DNA of 6,244 nt from Candidatus Bipolaricaulota bacterium. GTDB taxonomy: Bacteria > Bipolaricaulota > Bipolaricaulia > UBA7950 > UBA9294. The position numbers and the translations under genes are program-made. Below the pieces are notes generated by a model. That model was not told the origin of the DNA, made no database searches, and saw only the letters and a program-made list of their open reading frames with translations. The stretch is taken from assembly GCA_020350845.1 (NCBI GenBank), contig CP070725.1, positions 818,064 to 824,307 on the forward strand, read 5' to 3'. This document shows, in pieces, positions 1-5,124 of the stretch (positions within the stretch are counted from its first letter, which is position 1; each line of letters begins with the position of its first letter).

Positions 1-429
1 AACCTCATCCAGACGTTGAACGCTCTGCAGAATGTCGAGTTGCCGATGATCTTCCAGGGGCTCCGCAGGTCCGATCGCGCCCGTCGAGCGAAGGAGCTGC
101 TCGCACGCGTGGGCCTCGCCGACCGAGTGCGGCACAAGCCGGCTGAACTCTCCGGCGGCGAGCGGCAACGCGTCGCCATCGCCCGGGCGCTCGCCAACGA
201 CCCCGAGATCGTCCTCGCCGACGAGCCCACCGGGAATCTTGACACCGAGAGCGGATCGGCAATCCTCGCCCTCCTCAAGGGGCTGAGTGTGAGCGACGGG
301 AAGACGGTCATCCTCGTGACGCATGATCCCGAAGCGGCAGAGATCGCCGATCGCGTCGTTCACCTGCGGGACGGTCGCGTCTCCGACGGGGAAGGCACGC
401 CGCCTTTCGGGAGGGGTTCCGATGCGTAG
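1..429 (+). CDS. ABC transporter ATP-binding protein, LolD/MacB type (5' end outside the window)
   Basis: This is the nucleotide-binding subunit of an ABC exporter; it hydrolyses ATP in the cytoplasm to drive its membrane partner. The 142 residues present begin just after the Q-loop (NLIQTLNALQNVELP, typical of the LolD/MacB/FtsE-like group), so the Walker A half lies upstream of the window. Visible in order are the signature LSGGERQ (window residues 50-56), Walker B with the catalytic Glu in IVLADEPTGNLD (70-81), and the H-loop His in ILVTHD (104-109). All are intact. The ORF is open to base 1, and the TTG at 16 is an internal Leu rather than a start. The gene ends in TAG at 427-429, inside the start of the permease gene, which indicates translational coupling. 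Family assignment is firm; the exported substrate is unknown. Confidence 0.95.
   Translation, partial: NLIQTLNALQNVELPMIFQGLRRSDRARRAKELLARVGLADRVRHKPAELSGGERQRVAIARALANDPEIVLADEPTGNLDTESGSAILALLKGLSVSDGKTVILVTHDPEAAEIADRVVHLRDGRVSDGEGTPPFGRGSDA
410..424 (+). promoter_or_regulatory. Shine-Dalgarno site and overlapping start of the permease gene
   Basis: GGAGGGG at 410-416 lies 5 nt before the ATG at 422. This ATG sits in a +1 frame within the last codons of the ATPase gene (stop 427-429), giving an 8-nt overlap. The site fixes the permease start at 422 rather than at the upstream in-frame start at 323, which would add 33 non-membrane residues. Confidence 0.85.
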
Positions 430-1696
430 GCTCCTTGACTTCCTGCAGTTCGCCGGCCGCAGCATCCGACATCGACGGATGCGCAGTTGGCTCACGGTGA
501 TCGGCGTGTTCATCGGCATCACGGCGGTGGTCGCCCTGATCTCCATCGGCCTCGGCCTGGAGCGCACGATCAACGAGCAGGTATCCGGGGTGTTTGGCGT
601 CGACAACTTCATCGTCCTGAACGAGGAGGCCTTCGGGCCTGGCGCGGGCCACGGCGGCGGTGCCGAGGAGTACGCCCTCGACCTCGATCTCCTGAGGTCG
701 ATCGAGGGGGTCAAGGTCGCGGCGGCGCTGCGCGAGCGGACCGGCTTCGTCCAGGGGCAGCCCGACGCGGACGGGAACACGCTTCAGGGGTTCCTCCCGG
801 TGATCGGGCTGTCGCCGGAGCTGATGACCGAATTCGAGTCGTTCACCGGCGAGCTCGAGCCGATGCCCGGCGGACGGCTGTTCGCTCCGGGGGACGTCGA
901 GGTCGCGGTGCTCGACCTCGAGATCTCCGAACGTCTGGGCGTCGGGGTCGGCGACACGATCCTCGTCGCAGGAGACGGAAGCTCCGAGCTGGATCTGACG
1001 ATCATCGGGATCATGGCCCCCCGCGAGGAGGAGGAGGGTGATCCCGAGGCGGGATTCGGGATGCAGTTCAGCAGCGCCTCCGAGGGGGACACGATCAGCG
1101 TTCCCTATGACACCATGGACCTGCTGTGGGGGCCTGCGGATGACGTGCTGGTGACCTTGGTGCGAACCGAACCCGGCTACGACGTCGACGACGTCGCCGA
1201 TCGAGCCGAGAAGGCCCTGCAGGAACGCGGCTCGGACATCACCACCGTGACCTACACCGACATCAGCGAGGCGATCGGAACCATGACGGCGACGATCAGC
1301 GCGTTCCTCGCCGGGATCGCCGGAATCTCCCTCCTCGTTGGGGGTGTCGGCGTGATGAACACGATGTTCACATCGGTCCTCGAGCGGACGAAGGAGATCG
1401 GTGTGATGAAGGCCGTGGGGGCGAAGAACGGGCACGTCTGGACGATCTTCCTCATCGAGTCCGGGCTGATGGGACTCGTCGGAGGAATCGTCGGGACCCT
1501 GCTCGGGCTGGGACTGAGCGCGGTCGCTTCGTCGTTCATCGGCCGCTTCTTCGACATCGATCTGATCGTCGTCGCCAGCCCCGTGCTGATCGTCGTGACG
1601 CTGCTCGGCTCGTTCGCGCTGGGTGCACTCGCCGGGCTCTGGCCGGCGTGGCGTGCCTCACGGCTGGCGGTCGTCGATGCCCTGCGCTACGAGTAG
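422..1696 (+). CDS. ABC transporter permease, MacB/FtsX type
   Basis: This is the integral membrane subunit of the ABC exporter (424 aa, close to the usual length of single-module MacB/FtsX permeases). The first membrane helix is at about residues 23-45. A large extracytoplasmic domain of the MacB_PCD type follows (about 46-285). Three C-terminal helices follow at about 292-316, 340-366 and 380-405. Family hallmarks are the GGVGVMNTM segment in TM2, the cytoplasmic coupling stretch TKEIGVMKAVGAK, and the ending PAWRASRLAVVDALRYE. Proteins of this fold usually do not form a classical channel. They use ATP-driven motion to push lipids, lipoproteins, peptides or drugs, or to signal across the membrane. 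A small acidic insert (EEEEGD, near nt 1025-1045) precedes the second half of the periplasmic domain. The gene overlaps the ATPase and is followed by a convergent terminator. The substrate cannot be inferred here. Confidence 0.93.
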   Translation: MRRLLDFLQFAGRSIRHRRMRSWLTVIGVFIGITAVVALISIGLGLERTINEQVSGVFGVDNFIVLNEEAFGPGAGHGGGAEEYALDLDLLRSIEGVKVAAALRERTGFVQGQPDADGNTLQGFLPVIGLSPELMTEFESFTGELEPMPGGRLFAPGDVEVAVLDLEISERLGVGVGDTILVAGDGSSELDLTIIGIMAPREEEEGDPEAGFGMQFSSASEGDTISVPYDTMDLLWGPADDVLVTLVRTEPGYDVDDVADRAEKALQERGSDITTVTYTDISEAIGTMTATISAFLAGIAGISLLVGGVGVMNTMFTSVLERTKEIGVMKAVGAKNGHVWTIFLIESGLMGLVGGIVGTLLGLGLSAVASSFIGRFFDIDLIVVASPVLIVVTLLGSFALGALAGLWPAWRASRLAVVDALRYE

Positions 1697-1705
1697 AAGT
1701 CGGAC

Positions 1706-1752
1706 AGCGGGAGGAGCCGCTCGGCGGAACGCAGGGCGGCTCGCCTCCTGCT
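1706..1752. terminator. Hairpin between convergent genes, probable bidirectional terminator
   Basis: The left arm AGCGGGAGGAGCCGC (1706-1720) pairs with the right arm GCGGCTCGCCTCCTGCT (1736-1752), with one G-T wobble and a 2-nt bulge (CG, 1742-1743). The loop is about 15 nt. It starts 10 nt after the permease stop and its right arm runs into the stop codon of the minus-strand gene. Neither side has a T-run, so it would be a GC-rich intrinsic-like or Rho-assisted end, or an mRNA 3' stabiliser. Confidence 0.55.
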
Positions 1753-2401
1753 AGAAGGCGATCGCGAGGAGGATCGAGGCGAGACTGAGGAGGACCGAGC
1801 CTCCGATGAGCATCGCCACACCCGTCGGCTGGGCGACGGGAACGCGTCCCCCCACGACGAGTTCGGCGTGGATCCCGGAAGAGGCGTCGGCGTTCATCAC
1901 GGCCACAGCGTACGTTCCGCTCGTCAGATCCCACGACAGCGCCTGGAGACCCTCGCCGGTCGCCGCGGCGTGCCAGAACGTCTCCTGTACCGGGCGCCGC
2001 GGCGCGGTCTGGCCGGCGGCGATCTCGACTTCGATCGCAAGCGGATCGAAGGTCACGCCGATCAGTTCGGCGACATCAGACGCGGCGAGGTAGCGATCGA
2101 TCTCCTCCGGGGGCGCCACCCCGATGAAGATCTCCTCGCTCGGACCGAGGCTCTTCGCCTGGATGCGGAACGTCGCCAGTTCGCCCAGCCGCAGTGGGAA
2201 CTCCTCAGAGATGTCAATCTGCGCTGCGCCCGTGACCAAGGCATGAGCGTCGACGTGGATCTCCCCGGGTTCGCTGTTGAGGAAGCCCTGGTCGTCCACC
2301 AGGGCGACGGACATCCAGTAAAGCGTTCCGCCCCCCAGAAGGATCGCCACCGCGGCGGCAACCCCCGCGGCTCCGATCAGCCCGACCAGCACCCTGAACA
2401 T
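1751..2401 (-). CDS. Conserved hypothetical membrane protein with two terminal TM helices
   Basis: The protein has 216 aa and unknown function. A strongly hydrophobic N-terminal helix (about residues 4-28) is followed by a roughly 160-residue extracytoplasmic region and a C-terminal helix (about 193-216), so both ends are membrane-anchored. The middle part carries SEEIFIGVAPPEEIDRYL (about 88-105), then TFWHAAATGEG, QALSWDLTSG and TYAVAVMNADASSGIHAEL (about 141-181). From memory this pattern resembles an uncharacterised membrane protein family common in actinobacteria; I cannot give it a family number. The ATG at 2401 is supported by AAGGAG (2410-2415 on the plus strand) 8 nt upstream. It is the last gene of the minus-strand set, 85 nt after the radical SAM gene, with its own possible promoter in that gap. 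It ends in TAG within the convergent hairpin. Confidence 0.85.
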   Translation of the reverse strand: MFRVLVGLIGAAGVAAAVAILLGGGTLYWMSVALVDDQGFLNSEPGEIHVDAHALVTGAAQIDISEEFPLRLGELATFRIQAKSLGPSEEIFIGVAPPEEIDRYLAASDVAELIGVTFDPLAIEVEIAAGQTAPRRPVQETFWHAAATGEGLQALSWDLTSGTYAVAVMNADASSGIHAELVVGGRVPVAQPTGVAMLIGGSVLLSLASILLAIAF

Positions 2402-2435
2402 GGTCTCCGCTCCTTACTCCCGTGAGCCGCATGCC

Positions 2436-2464
2436 ACTGTAGCGAAAGCACTTCGCGACGACAA
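2436..2464 (-). promoter_or_regulatory. Possible promoter for the two-TM membrane protein gene
   Basis: Read on the minus strand, TTGTCG (2459-2464) and TACAGT (2436-2441) are separated by exactly 17 nt and lie 35-63 nt before the ATG at 2401. The boxes match the sigma-70 consensus at 3 of 6 and 4 of 6 positions, so this is only a moderate candidate. It could allow expression independent of the upstream radical SAM gene. Confidence 0.35.
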
Positions 2465-2470
2465 GCGAAG
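2451..2470 (-). terminator. Small stem-loop after the radical SAM gene
   Basis: CTTCGC (2451-2456) and GCGAAG (2465-2470) form a perfect 6-bp inverted repeat with an 8-nt loop. On the minus strand it begins 16 nt after the radical SAM stop (2487-2489). It lacks a clear T-run and overlaps the candidate -35 box, so it may be a weak terminator, an attenuating structure or an operator. Confidence 0.3.
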
Positions 2471-2486
2471 GCTCGTAGGGAACTGC

Positions 2487-3581
2487 CTACTCCACGCGCG
2501 CATTCGTCTCCGCGAGCCGCGCCGCGACCCACTCCCGGTTCTCCCAAAGCGTGCAGCCTCCCGCGGTCTCCTGGAGCTCTCCCCCGTGCTCCCGGATGAC
2601 CCGGAGAAGCGGAGAGGAGAGCGCTGCACGGACAGACATCTCCTGTAGCGACGCATCGGAGAACGGCGAGAACGGACACGGTTCGACCTGCCCTTGGGCA
2701 TTGATGTGCACGAAGCCGCGCCCGGCGGCAAGGCAGCCGCCGAACTCCTCTTCCCCGCCGGGGAAGGCGAGGAACCAGCCGGCGAAACGTTCTCGGAAGC
2801 GCTCGACGATCCCCGCGACCGTCTTCGCCTGTGGCTCGGTCAGGACGAGATCCTCGGTTCCGCCGTGTGCCGGAACGTAGCTGATGTAGAAGAAGACCCG
2901 GCACATGCGCTCGATCAATCCCCGGACGTACTCCTCCCGAGTGACCGTGTCGAAGTTCTCCCTGGTGAGGGTAATCGAGGTCCCGAACAGCAGCTCAGCA
3001 GCGGCCAGCCGATCCATCGCGGCGAGCACCTTCTCGTGGACGCCGGCGCCACGGCGTCCGTCGGTCTGGAACGGGTCCCCTTCGAGGCTGAGGATCGGGA
3101 CGATGTTTCGCTGCCTCGACAGACGCTCGACGACCTCATCGTCGATGAGCGTTCCGTTGGTGAACAGCGGGAAGAGGATCCGCGGGAAGCCCTCCGTGAC
3201 CTCGAGGAGATCACGCCGCGCGAGAGGCTCGCCGCCGGCAAGAAGCACGATGGAGACCCCGAGCGAGTGCATCTCCCCGAGAAGATCGCGAAGCTTCTCA
3301 GCGCTCATCTCCGGCTCGTCGGACCGATGTAGCGCACCGGCATAGCAGCCGGTGCAGCTCAAGTTGCAGCGGCGGGTGACGCTGAGGATGGCAAACGCAG
3401 GGACATGAACCCCACGCCGTCCCCATCGCCGTCGACGTCGCGCCGCTCCTCGCTGATGCCGATAAGCGCGCATCACGGCACGCATGACCCGCGGCCGAGC
3501 GGCCGCTTTGCGGCCCATCGTCGCGAACATCCCGAGGATCGAGGCGTCGAACGCCTTCAAGTGGTCTTCTTCGCGAGTCAT
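2487..3581 (-). CDS. Radical SAM protein with reduced SPASM-like C-terminus
   Basis: The protein has 364 aa and is a cytoplasmic iron-sulfur enzyme. It would cleave S-adenosylmethionine to a 5'-deoxyadenosyl radical; the substrate is unknown. A basic N-terminal helical region (about 1-55) leads into HVPAFAILSVTRRCNL, with the cluster-binding CxxxCxxC at C72, C76 and C79. The SAM-contacting GGEP is at 116-119, followed by LFTNGTLI (139-146) and PILSLEGD (162-169). The C-terminus has GGC (C283), VHINAQGQVEPCPFSPFSD (C302) and GGCTLWENREWV (C343), a pattern resembling SPASM/twitch domains but with few Cys. From memory this matches an uncharacterised radical SAM family seen in anaerobic bacteria and methanogens. 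The ATG at 3581 follows GGAGG with a short 3-nt gap; Met18 and Met22 are weaker alternatives. It lies 62 nt after the transglutaminase-like gene, likely in the same operon. It ends in TAG. Confidence 0.92.
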   Translation of the reverse strand: MTREEDHLKAFDASILGMFATMGRKAAARPRVMRAVMRAYRHQRGAARRRRRWGRRGVHVPAFAILSVTRRCNLSCTGCYAGALHRSDEPEMSAEKLRDLLGEMHSLGVSIVLLAGGEPLARRDLLEVTEGFPRILFPLFTNGTLIDDEVVERLSRQRNIVPILSLEGDPFQTDGRRGAGVHEKVLAAMDRLAAAELLFGTSITLTRENFDTVTREEYVRGLIERMCRVFFYISYVPAHGGTEDLVLTEPQAKTVAGIVERFRERFAGWFLAFPGGEEEFGGCLAAGRGFVHINAQGQVEPCPFSPFSDASLQEMSVRAALSSPLLRVIREHGGELQETAGGCTLWENREWVAARLAETNARVE

Positions 3582-3643
3582 GATCCTCCGTTCGGCGTCA
3601 GGCTACCGCGTCCGCTGTTTCGCCGCCACCGTCGGCGAGTGGA

Positions 3644-4297
3644 TCAGACCGGTTCTATGTACGCAAGATTGCCACGGACCTGCGGCGGAACCTCACCGAT
3701 CTGCCACCCCGGCTCCGTCGTCTCACCGTAGTAGTAGCGCTTCCCGTCATGGGGGAAGTAGGTCCCGGACACGCGTTCGGAGAGCGCGATCCCGACCGCC
3801 ATGTGCGCCGGAAGCGTCGCCGTGAAGTGGAGCAGGCCGACGGACATCCCGAGGCCCTTCATGAGTGCCGCGGCGAGGATCGCCTTGTCTTCGCAGTCTC
3901 CTCCGTCGAACAGCGTCTCCAACGGGTACCTCGGGTATTCGACGGCGACGCCGTCTTGGTTGTCGACAACATACGGCAACGCCTGCACGAACGCGACGAC
4001 AAGTCCTGCCGTCTGGCGTTCGCCGTAGCCCGCATCATCCGCCGCCGCCCCCAGGGCATCCACGACGTCGCGAACCGCGTCCACGTTCCCGTGGTGTCCG
4101 ACATAGGCGGAGTAGTCCCAGCCGCGAGGAAGCGAGGCGAAGTCGCGGAGCTGCTCCGTAGACAGCTCCGCCTGGATGCGCCACAGGCGGCCGTCGTAGG
4201 CCCACGAATAGGTACGCGCCTGCACTGCCCAGGTGATCACCAGGCAGAGCAGACACGCGATCGCCGTCGGCGCAACCAGGCGCCCCCTCATCCCCAT
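3644..4297 (-). CDS. Transglutaminase-like (papain-fold) protein, membrane-anchored or exported
   Basis: The protein has 217 aa. An N-terminal hydrophobic helix (about residues 8-25) acts as an uncleaved anchor or signal peptide, so the catalytic domain faces outward. Core motifs are FVQALPYVVD (103-112), EYPRYPLETLFDGGDCEDKAI (120-140) with nucleophile Cys135, PAHMAVGI (163-170) with His165, and YYYGETTEPGWQIGEVP (188-204), in which an acidic residue after the second strand probably completes the Cys-His-Asp/Glu triad. This arrangement is typical of the transglutaminase-like superfamily, whose bacterial members are often peptidases or amidases rather than cross-linkers. I chose the ATG at 4297, preceded by GGAGGG with 11-nt spacing; the ATG at 4291 is nearly as good. 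An in-frame extension to 4435 would put 46 atypical residues ahead of the signal helix. This gene heads the minus-strand set and is the only one in the window ending in TGA. Confidence 0.88.
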   Translation of the reverse strand: MGMRGRLVAPTAIACLLCLVITWAVQARTYSWAYDGRLWRIQAELSTEQLRDFASLPRGWDYSAYVGHHGNVDAVRDVVDALGAAADDAGYGERQTAGLVVAFVQALPYVVDNQDGVAVEYPRYPLETLFDGGDCEDKAILAAALMKGLGMSVGLLHFTATLPAHMAVGIALSERVSGTYFPHDGKRYYYGETTEPGWQIGEVPPQVRGNLAYIEPV

Positions 4298-4381
4298 GAG
4301 TTCAGATGCCCTCCGCGGGCCTCCTGTCCCCCGGGCCACCCGGCCCTCGCGAGGGAGCAGTACGGGCCACGCAACTCCATG

Positions 4382-4395
4382 TACACAGTAGTGTA
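4382..4395. promoter_or_regulatory. Palindrome TACAC-N4-GTGTA, candidate operator
   Basis: TACAC (4382-4386) and GTGTA (4391-4395) are perfect inverted half-sites around AGTA. The element lies in the divergent 277-nt control region between the transglutaminase-like and PKD lipoprotein genes and covers the candidate minus-strand -10 box. This size and symmetry fit a dimeric repressor site (GntR- or TetR-like), but no regulator gene is in the window and a 5-bp arm can arise by chance. Confidence 0.35.
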
Positions 4396-4417
4396 TCTCC
4401 CGTTTCGCAGGCCGCAA
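4390..4417 (-). promoter_or_regulatory. Candidate promoter for the minus-strand transglutaminase/radical SAM set
   Basis: On the minus strand TTGCGG (4412-4417) and TACACT (4390-4395) are spaced by 16 nt. Transcription would begin near 4383, leaving a leader of about 85 nt before the ATG at 4297. This also argues against the longer reading frame that starts at 4435, which would begin upstream of the promoter. The box matches are 3 of 6 and 4 of 6. Confidence 0.4.
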
Positions 4418-4487
4418 CGCGGCGAACTCCACCACGTGCCCATGATCTCTTCACAGCCACGTCACGGTGTCGGTCCACGATCGGACC

Positions 4488-4521
4488 ACCCACGGCGTTC
4501 CAGGAGAACGTCAGCGTGGGT
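4488..4521 (+). other. Nested stem-loop upstream of the PKD lipoprotein gene
   Basis: Outer arms ACCCACG (4488-4494) and CGTGGGT (4515-4521) enclose inner arms CGTTC (4496-4500) and GAACG (4506-4510) with loop CAGGA. All 12 pairs are Watson-Crick, with a 1/4-nt internal loop between the stems. A second inverted repeat, GGTCC (4472-4476) and GGACC (4483-4487), lies immediately before it. The structure ends 53 nt before the ATG at 4575. I recognise no riboswitch class. It could be a leader structure, a DNA operator or the end of an upstream transcript. I found no convincing plus-strand promoter in 4298-4574. Confidence 0.4.
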
Positions 4522-4562
4522 GCCCGTGGCCGTTGCGAGCGACGGGACTGCAGAACGAGTAA

Positions 4563-4568
4563 GGGAGG
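4563..4568 (+). promoter_or_regulatory. Shine-Dalgarno site deciding the PKD lipoprotein start
   Basis: GGGAGG lies 6 nt before the ATG at 4575. It favours this ATG over the in-frame TTG at 4569, which directly abuts the site. Confidence 0.75.
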
Positions 4569-4574
4569 TTGTTG

Positions 4575-5015
4575 ATGAAGCGATACCAGACGAATCGGAG
4601 GCTGCGCCTTCGCACCGCGGCGACGATCGTTGCGGGGCTTGCTGTCGCCCTGCTGGTGAGCGGCTGCCTGTTGCCGAACCTGGCGCCCGTGGCCTCGTTC
4701 CGGGCGGGGCAGATCACGGGCGTCGCTCCGATGAATGTCACCTTTGACGCACGGGCATCGATGGACTCAGACGGGAACATCGTGGTCTATCGCTGGTCGT
4801 TCGGTGACGGTTCGACCGCCGTCGGAGACCAAGTGGCCCACATCTTCGCGGCACCGGGAAGCTACGTCGTTACGTTGACCGTCGTCGATGACAACGGCAC
4901 GGAGCACAGTGTCAGCAAGACGATCACGGCGCTCCAGGCGAGTGATCCTCCACCGTCGAGCGGCGGTGGGGGCTGCGGAGCTACCGCCTCGACCGGAGGG
5001 GGCTGCGGAGGATAG
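4575..5015 (+). CDS. PKD-domain lipoprotein with Gly/Cys-rich tail
   Basis: The protein has 146 aa and is exported and lipid-anchored. A basic N-terminus (KRYQTNRRLRLR) and hydrophobic helix (about 14-30) end in the lipobox LVSGC, with Cys31 as the lipidation site. After a short linker, residues about 37-119 form one PKD domain, an immunoglobulin-like beta-sandwich. It shows APVASF, NVTFDARASMDSDG, the hallmark YRWSFGDGS (72-80), HIFAAPGSYVVTLTVVDDNG (89-108) and a final strand ending at about 119. The tail is a Ser/Pro hinge (SDPPPSSG) and then two Gly/Cys blocks with Cys134 and Cys144. PKD domains usually mediate protein or polysaccharide contacts; no catalytic domain is present. It is transcribed divergently from the transglutaminase-like gene and is followed by a strong hairpin, so it is probably monocistronic. 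It ends in TAG. Confidence 0.9.
   Translation: MKRYQTNRRLRLRTAATIVAGLAVALLVSGCLLPNLAPVASFRAGQITGVAPMNVTFDARASMDSDGNIVVYRWSFGDGSTAVGDQVAHIFAAPGSYVVTLTVVDDNGTEHSVSKTITALQASDPPPSSGGGGCGATASTGGGCGG
4964..5010 (+). repeat. In-frame 30-bp-period direct repeat encoding the Gly/Cys tail
   Basis: Bases 4964-4980 and 4994-5010 match at 16 of 17 positions; the last 13 (GGGGGCTGCGGAG) are identical. The offset is 30 bp, so each copy encodes the same Gly-Gly-Gly-Cys-Gly block ten residues apart (Cys134 and Cys144). This looks like a recent in-frame duplication or a maintained decapeptide repeat. Confidence 0.75.
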
Positions 5016-5027
5016 GGCGACGGGACA

Positions 5028-5057
5028 CAGGGAGTGCCGCTCGAGCGGCGCTCCCTG
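5028..5057 (+). terminator. 13-bp hairpin after the PKD lipoprotein gene
   Basis: CAGGGAGTGCCGC (5028-5040) pairs with GCGGCGCTCCCTG (5045-5057) across the tetraloop TCGA, with one G-T wobble and no bulge. The core 5036-5049 is a perfect 14-bp palindrome. It starts 12 nt after the stop codon. The downstream bases CGTCGTTGCG hold no T-run, so it is a terminator-like or 3'-stabilising structure rather than a classical intrinsic terminator. It sits directly before the hydrolase promoter and would insulate it. Confidence 0.6.
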
Positions 5058-5062
5058 CGTCG

Positions 5063-5091
5063 TTGCGTACCCGACGGTAGAGGCGTATAAC
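5063..5091 (+). promoter_or_regulatory. Sigma-70-like promoter of the alpha/beta hydrolase
   Basis: TTGCGT (5063-5068) and TATAAC (5086-5091) are spaced by exactly 17 nt; the -10 box matches at 5 of 6 positions. Transcription would start near 5098, giving a leader of about 24 nt that contains the Shine-Dalgarno site. It is the best promoter candidate in the window. Confidence 0.65.
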
Positions 5092-5109
5092 CCGACCCAT
5101 CTTGAGTCC

Positions 5110-5124
5110 GGAGGGACTGGGTTG
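5110..5124 (+). promoter_or_regulatory. Shine-Dalgarno site and TTG start of the hydrolase
   Basis: GGAGGG (5110-5115) lies 6 nt before TTG at 5122, in the hydrolase frame. No ATG or GTG with better spacing precedes the conserved core, and the promoter lies just upstream, so TTG is the likely start. Confidence 0.65.

Noticed and set aside
308..1435. Long minus-strand open frame of 375 codons opposite the permease gene
   Set aside because: It is rich in Arg, His, Asp and Gly with no recognisable domain, and the opposite strand holds a clear ABC ATPase and permease. It is a shadow frame caused by high GC.
1868..2425. Plus-strand open frame of 185 codons opposite the two-TM membrane protein
   Set aside because: The minus-strand frame has two membrane helices, a Shine-Dalgarno site and conserved blocks; the plus frame has none.
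4298..4435. N-terminal extension of the transglutaminase-like protein to an upstream start at 4435
   Set aside because: The extra 46 residues precede the signal helix, look unlike coding sequence, and would start upstream of the candidate promoter at 4390-4417.
4306..4575. Small plus-strand frame of 89 codons in the divergent control region
   Set aside because: It has no Shine-Dalgarno site or recognisable motif, and it covers the promoter, palindrome and hairpin. I see no gene in 4298-4574.
3749..4747. Plus-strand open frame of 332 codons across the transglutaminase-like gene and control region
   Set aside because: The protein is low-complexity Arg/His/Asp-rich and has no family motifs. 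It covers a well-supported gene on the other strand and overlaps the PKD lipoprotein in another frame.
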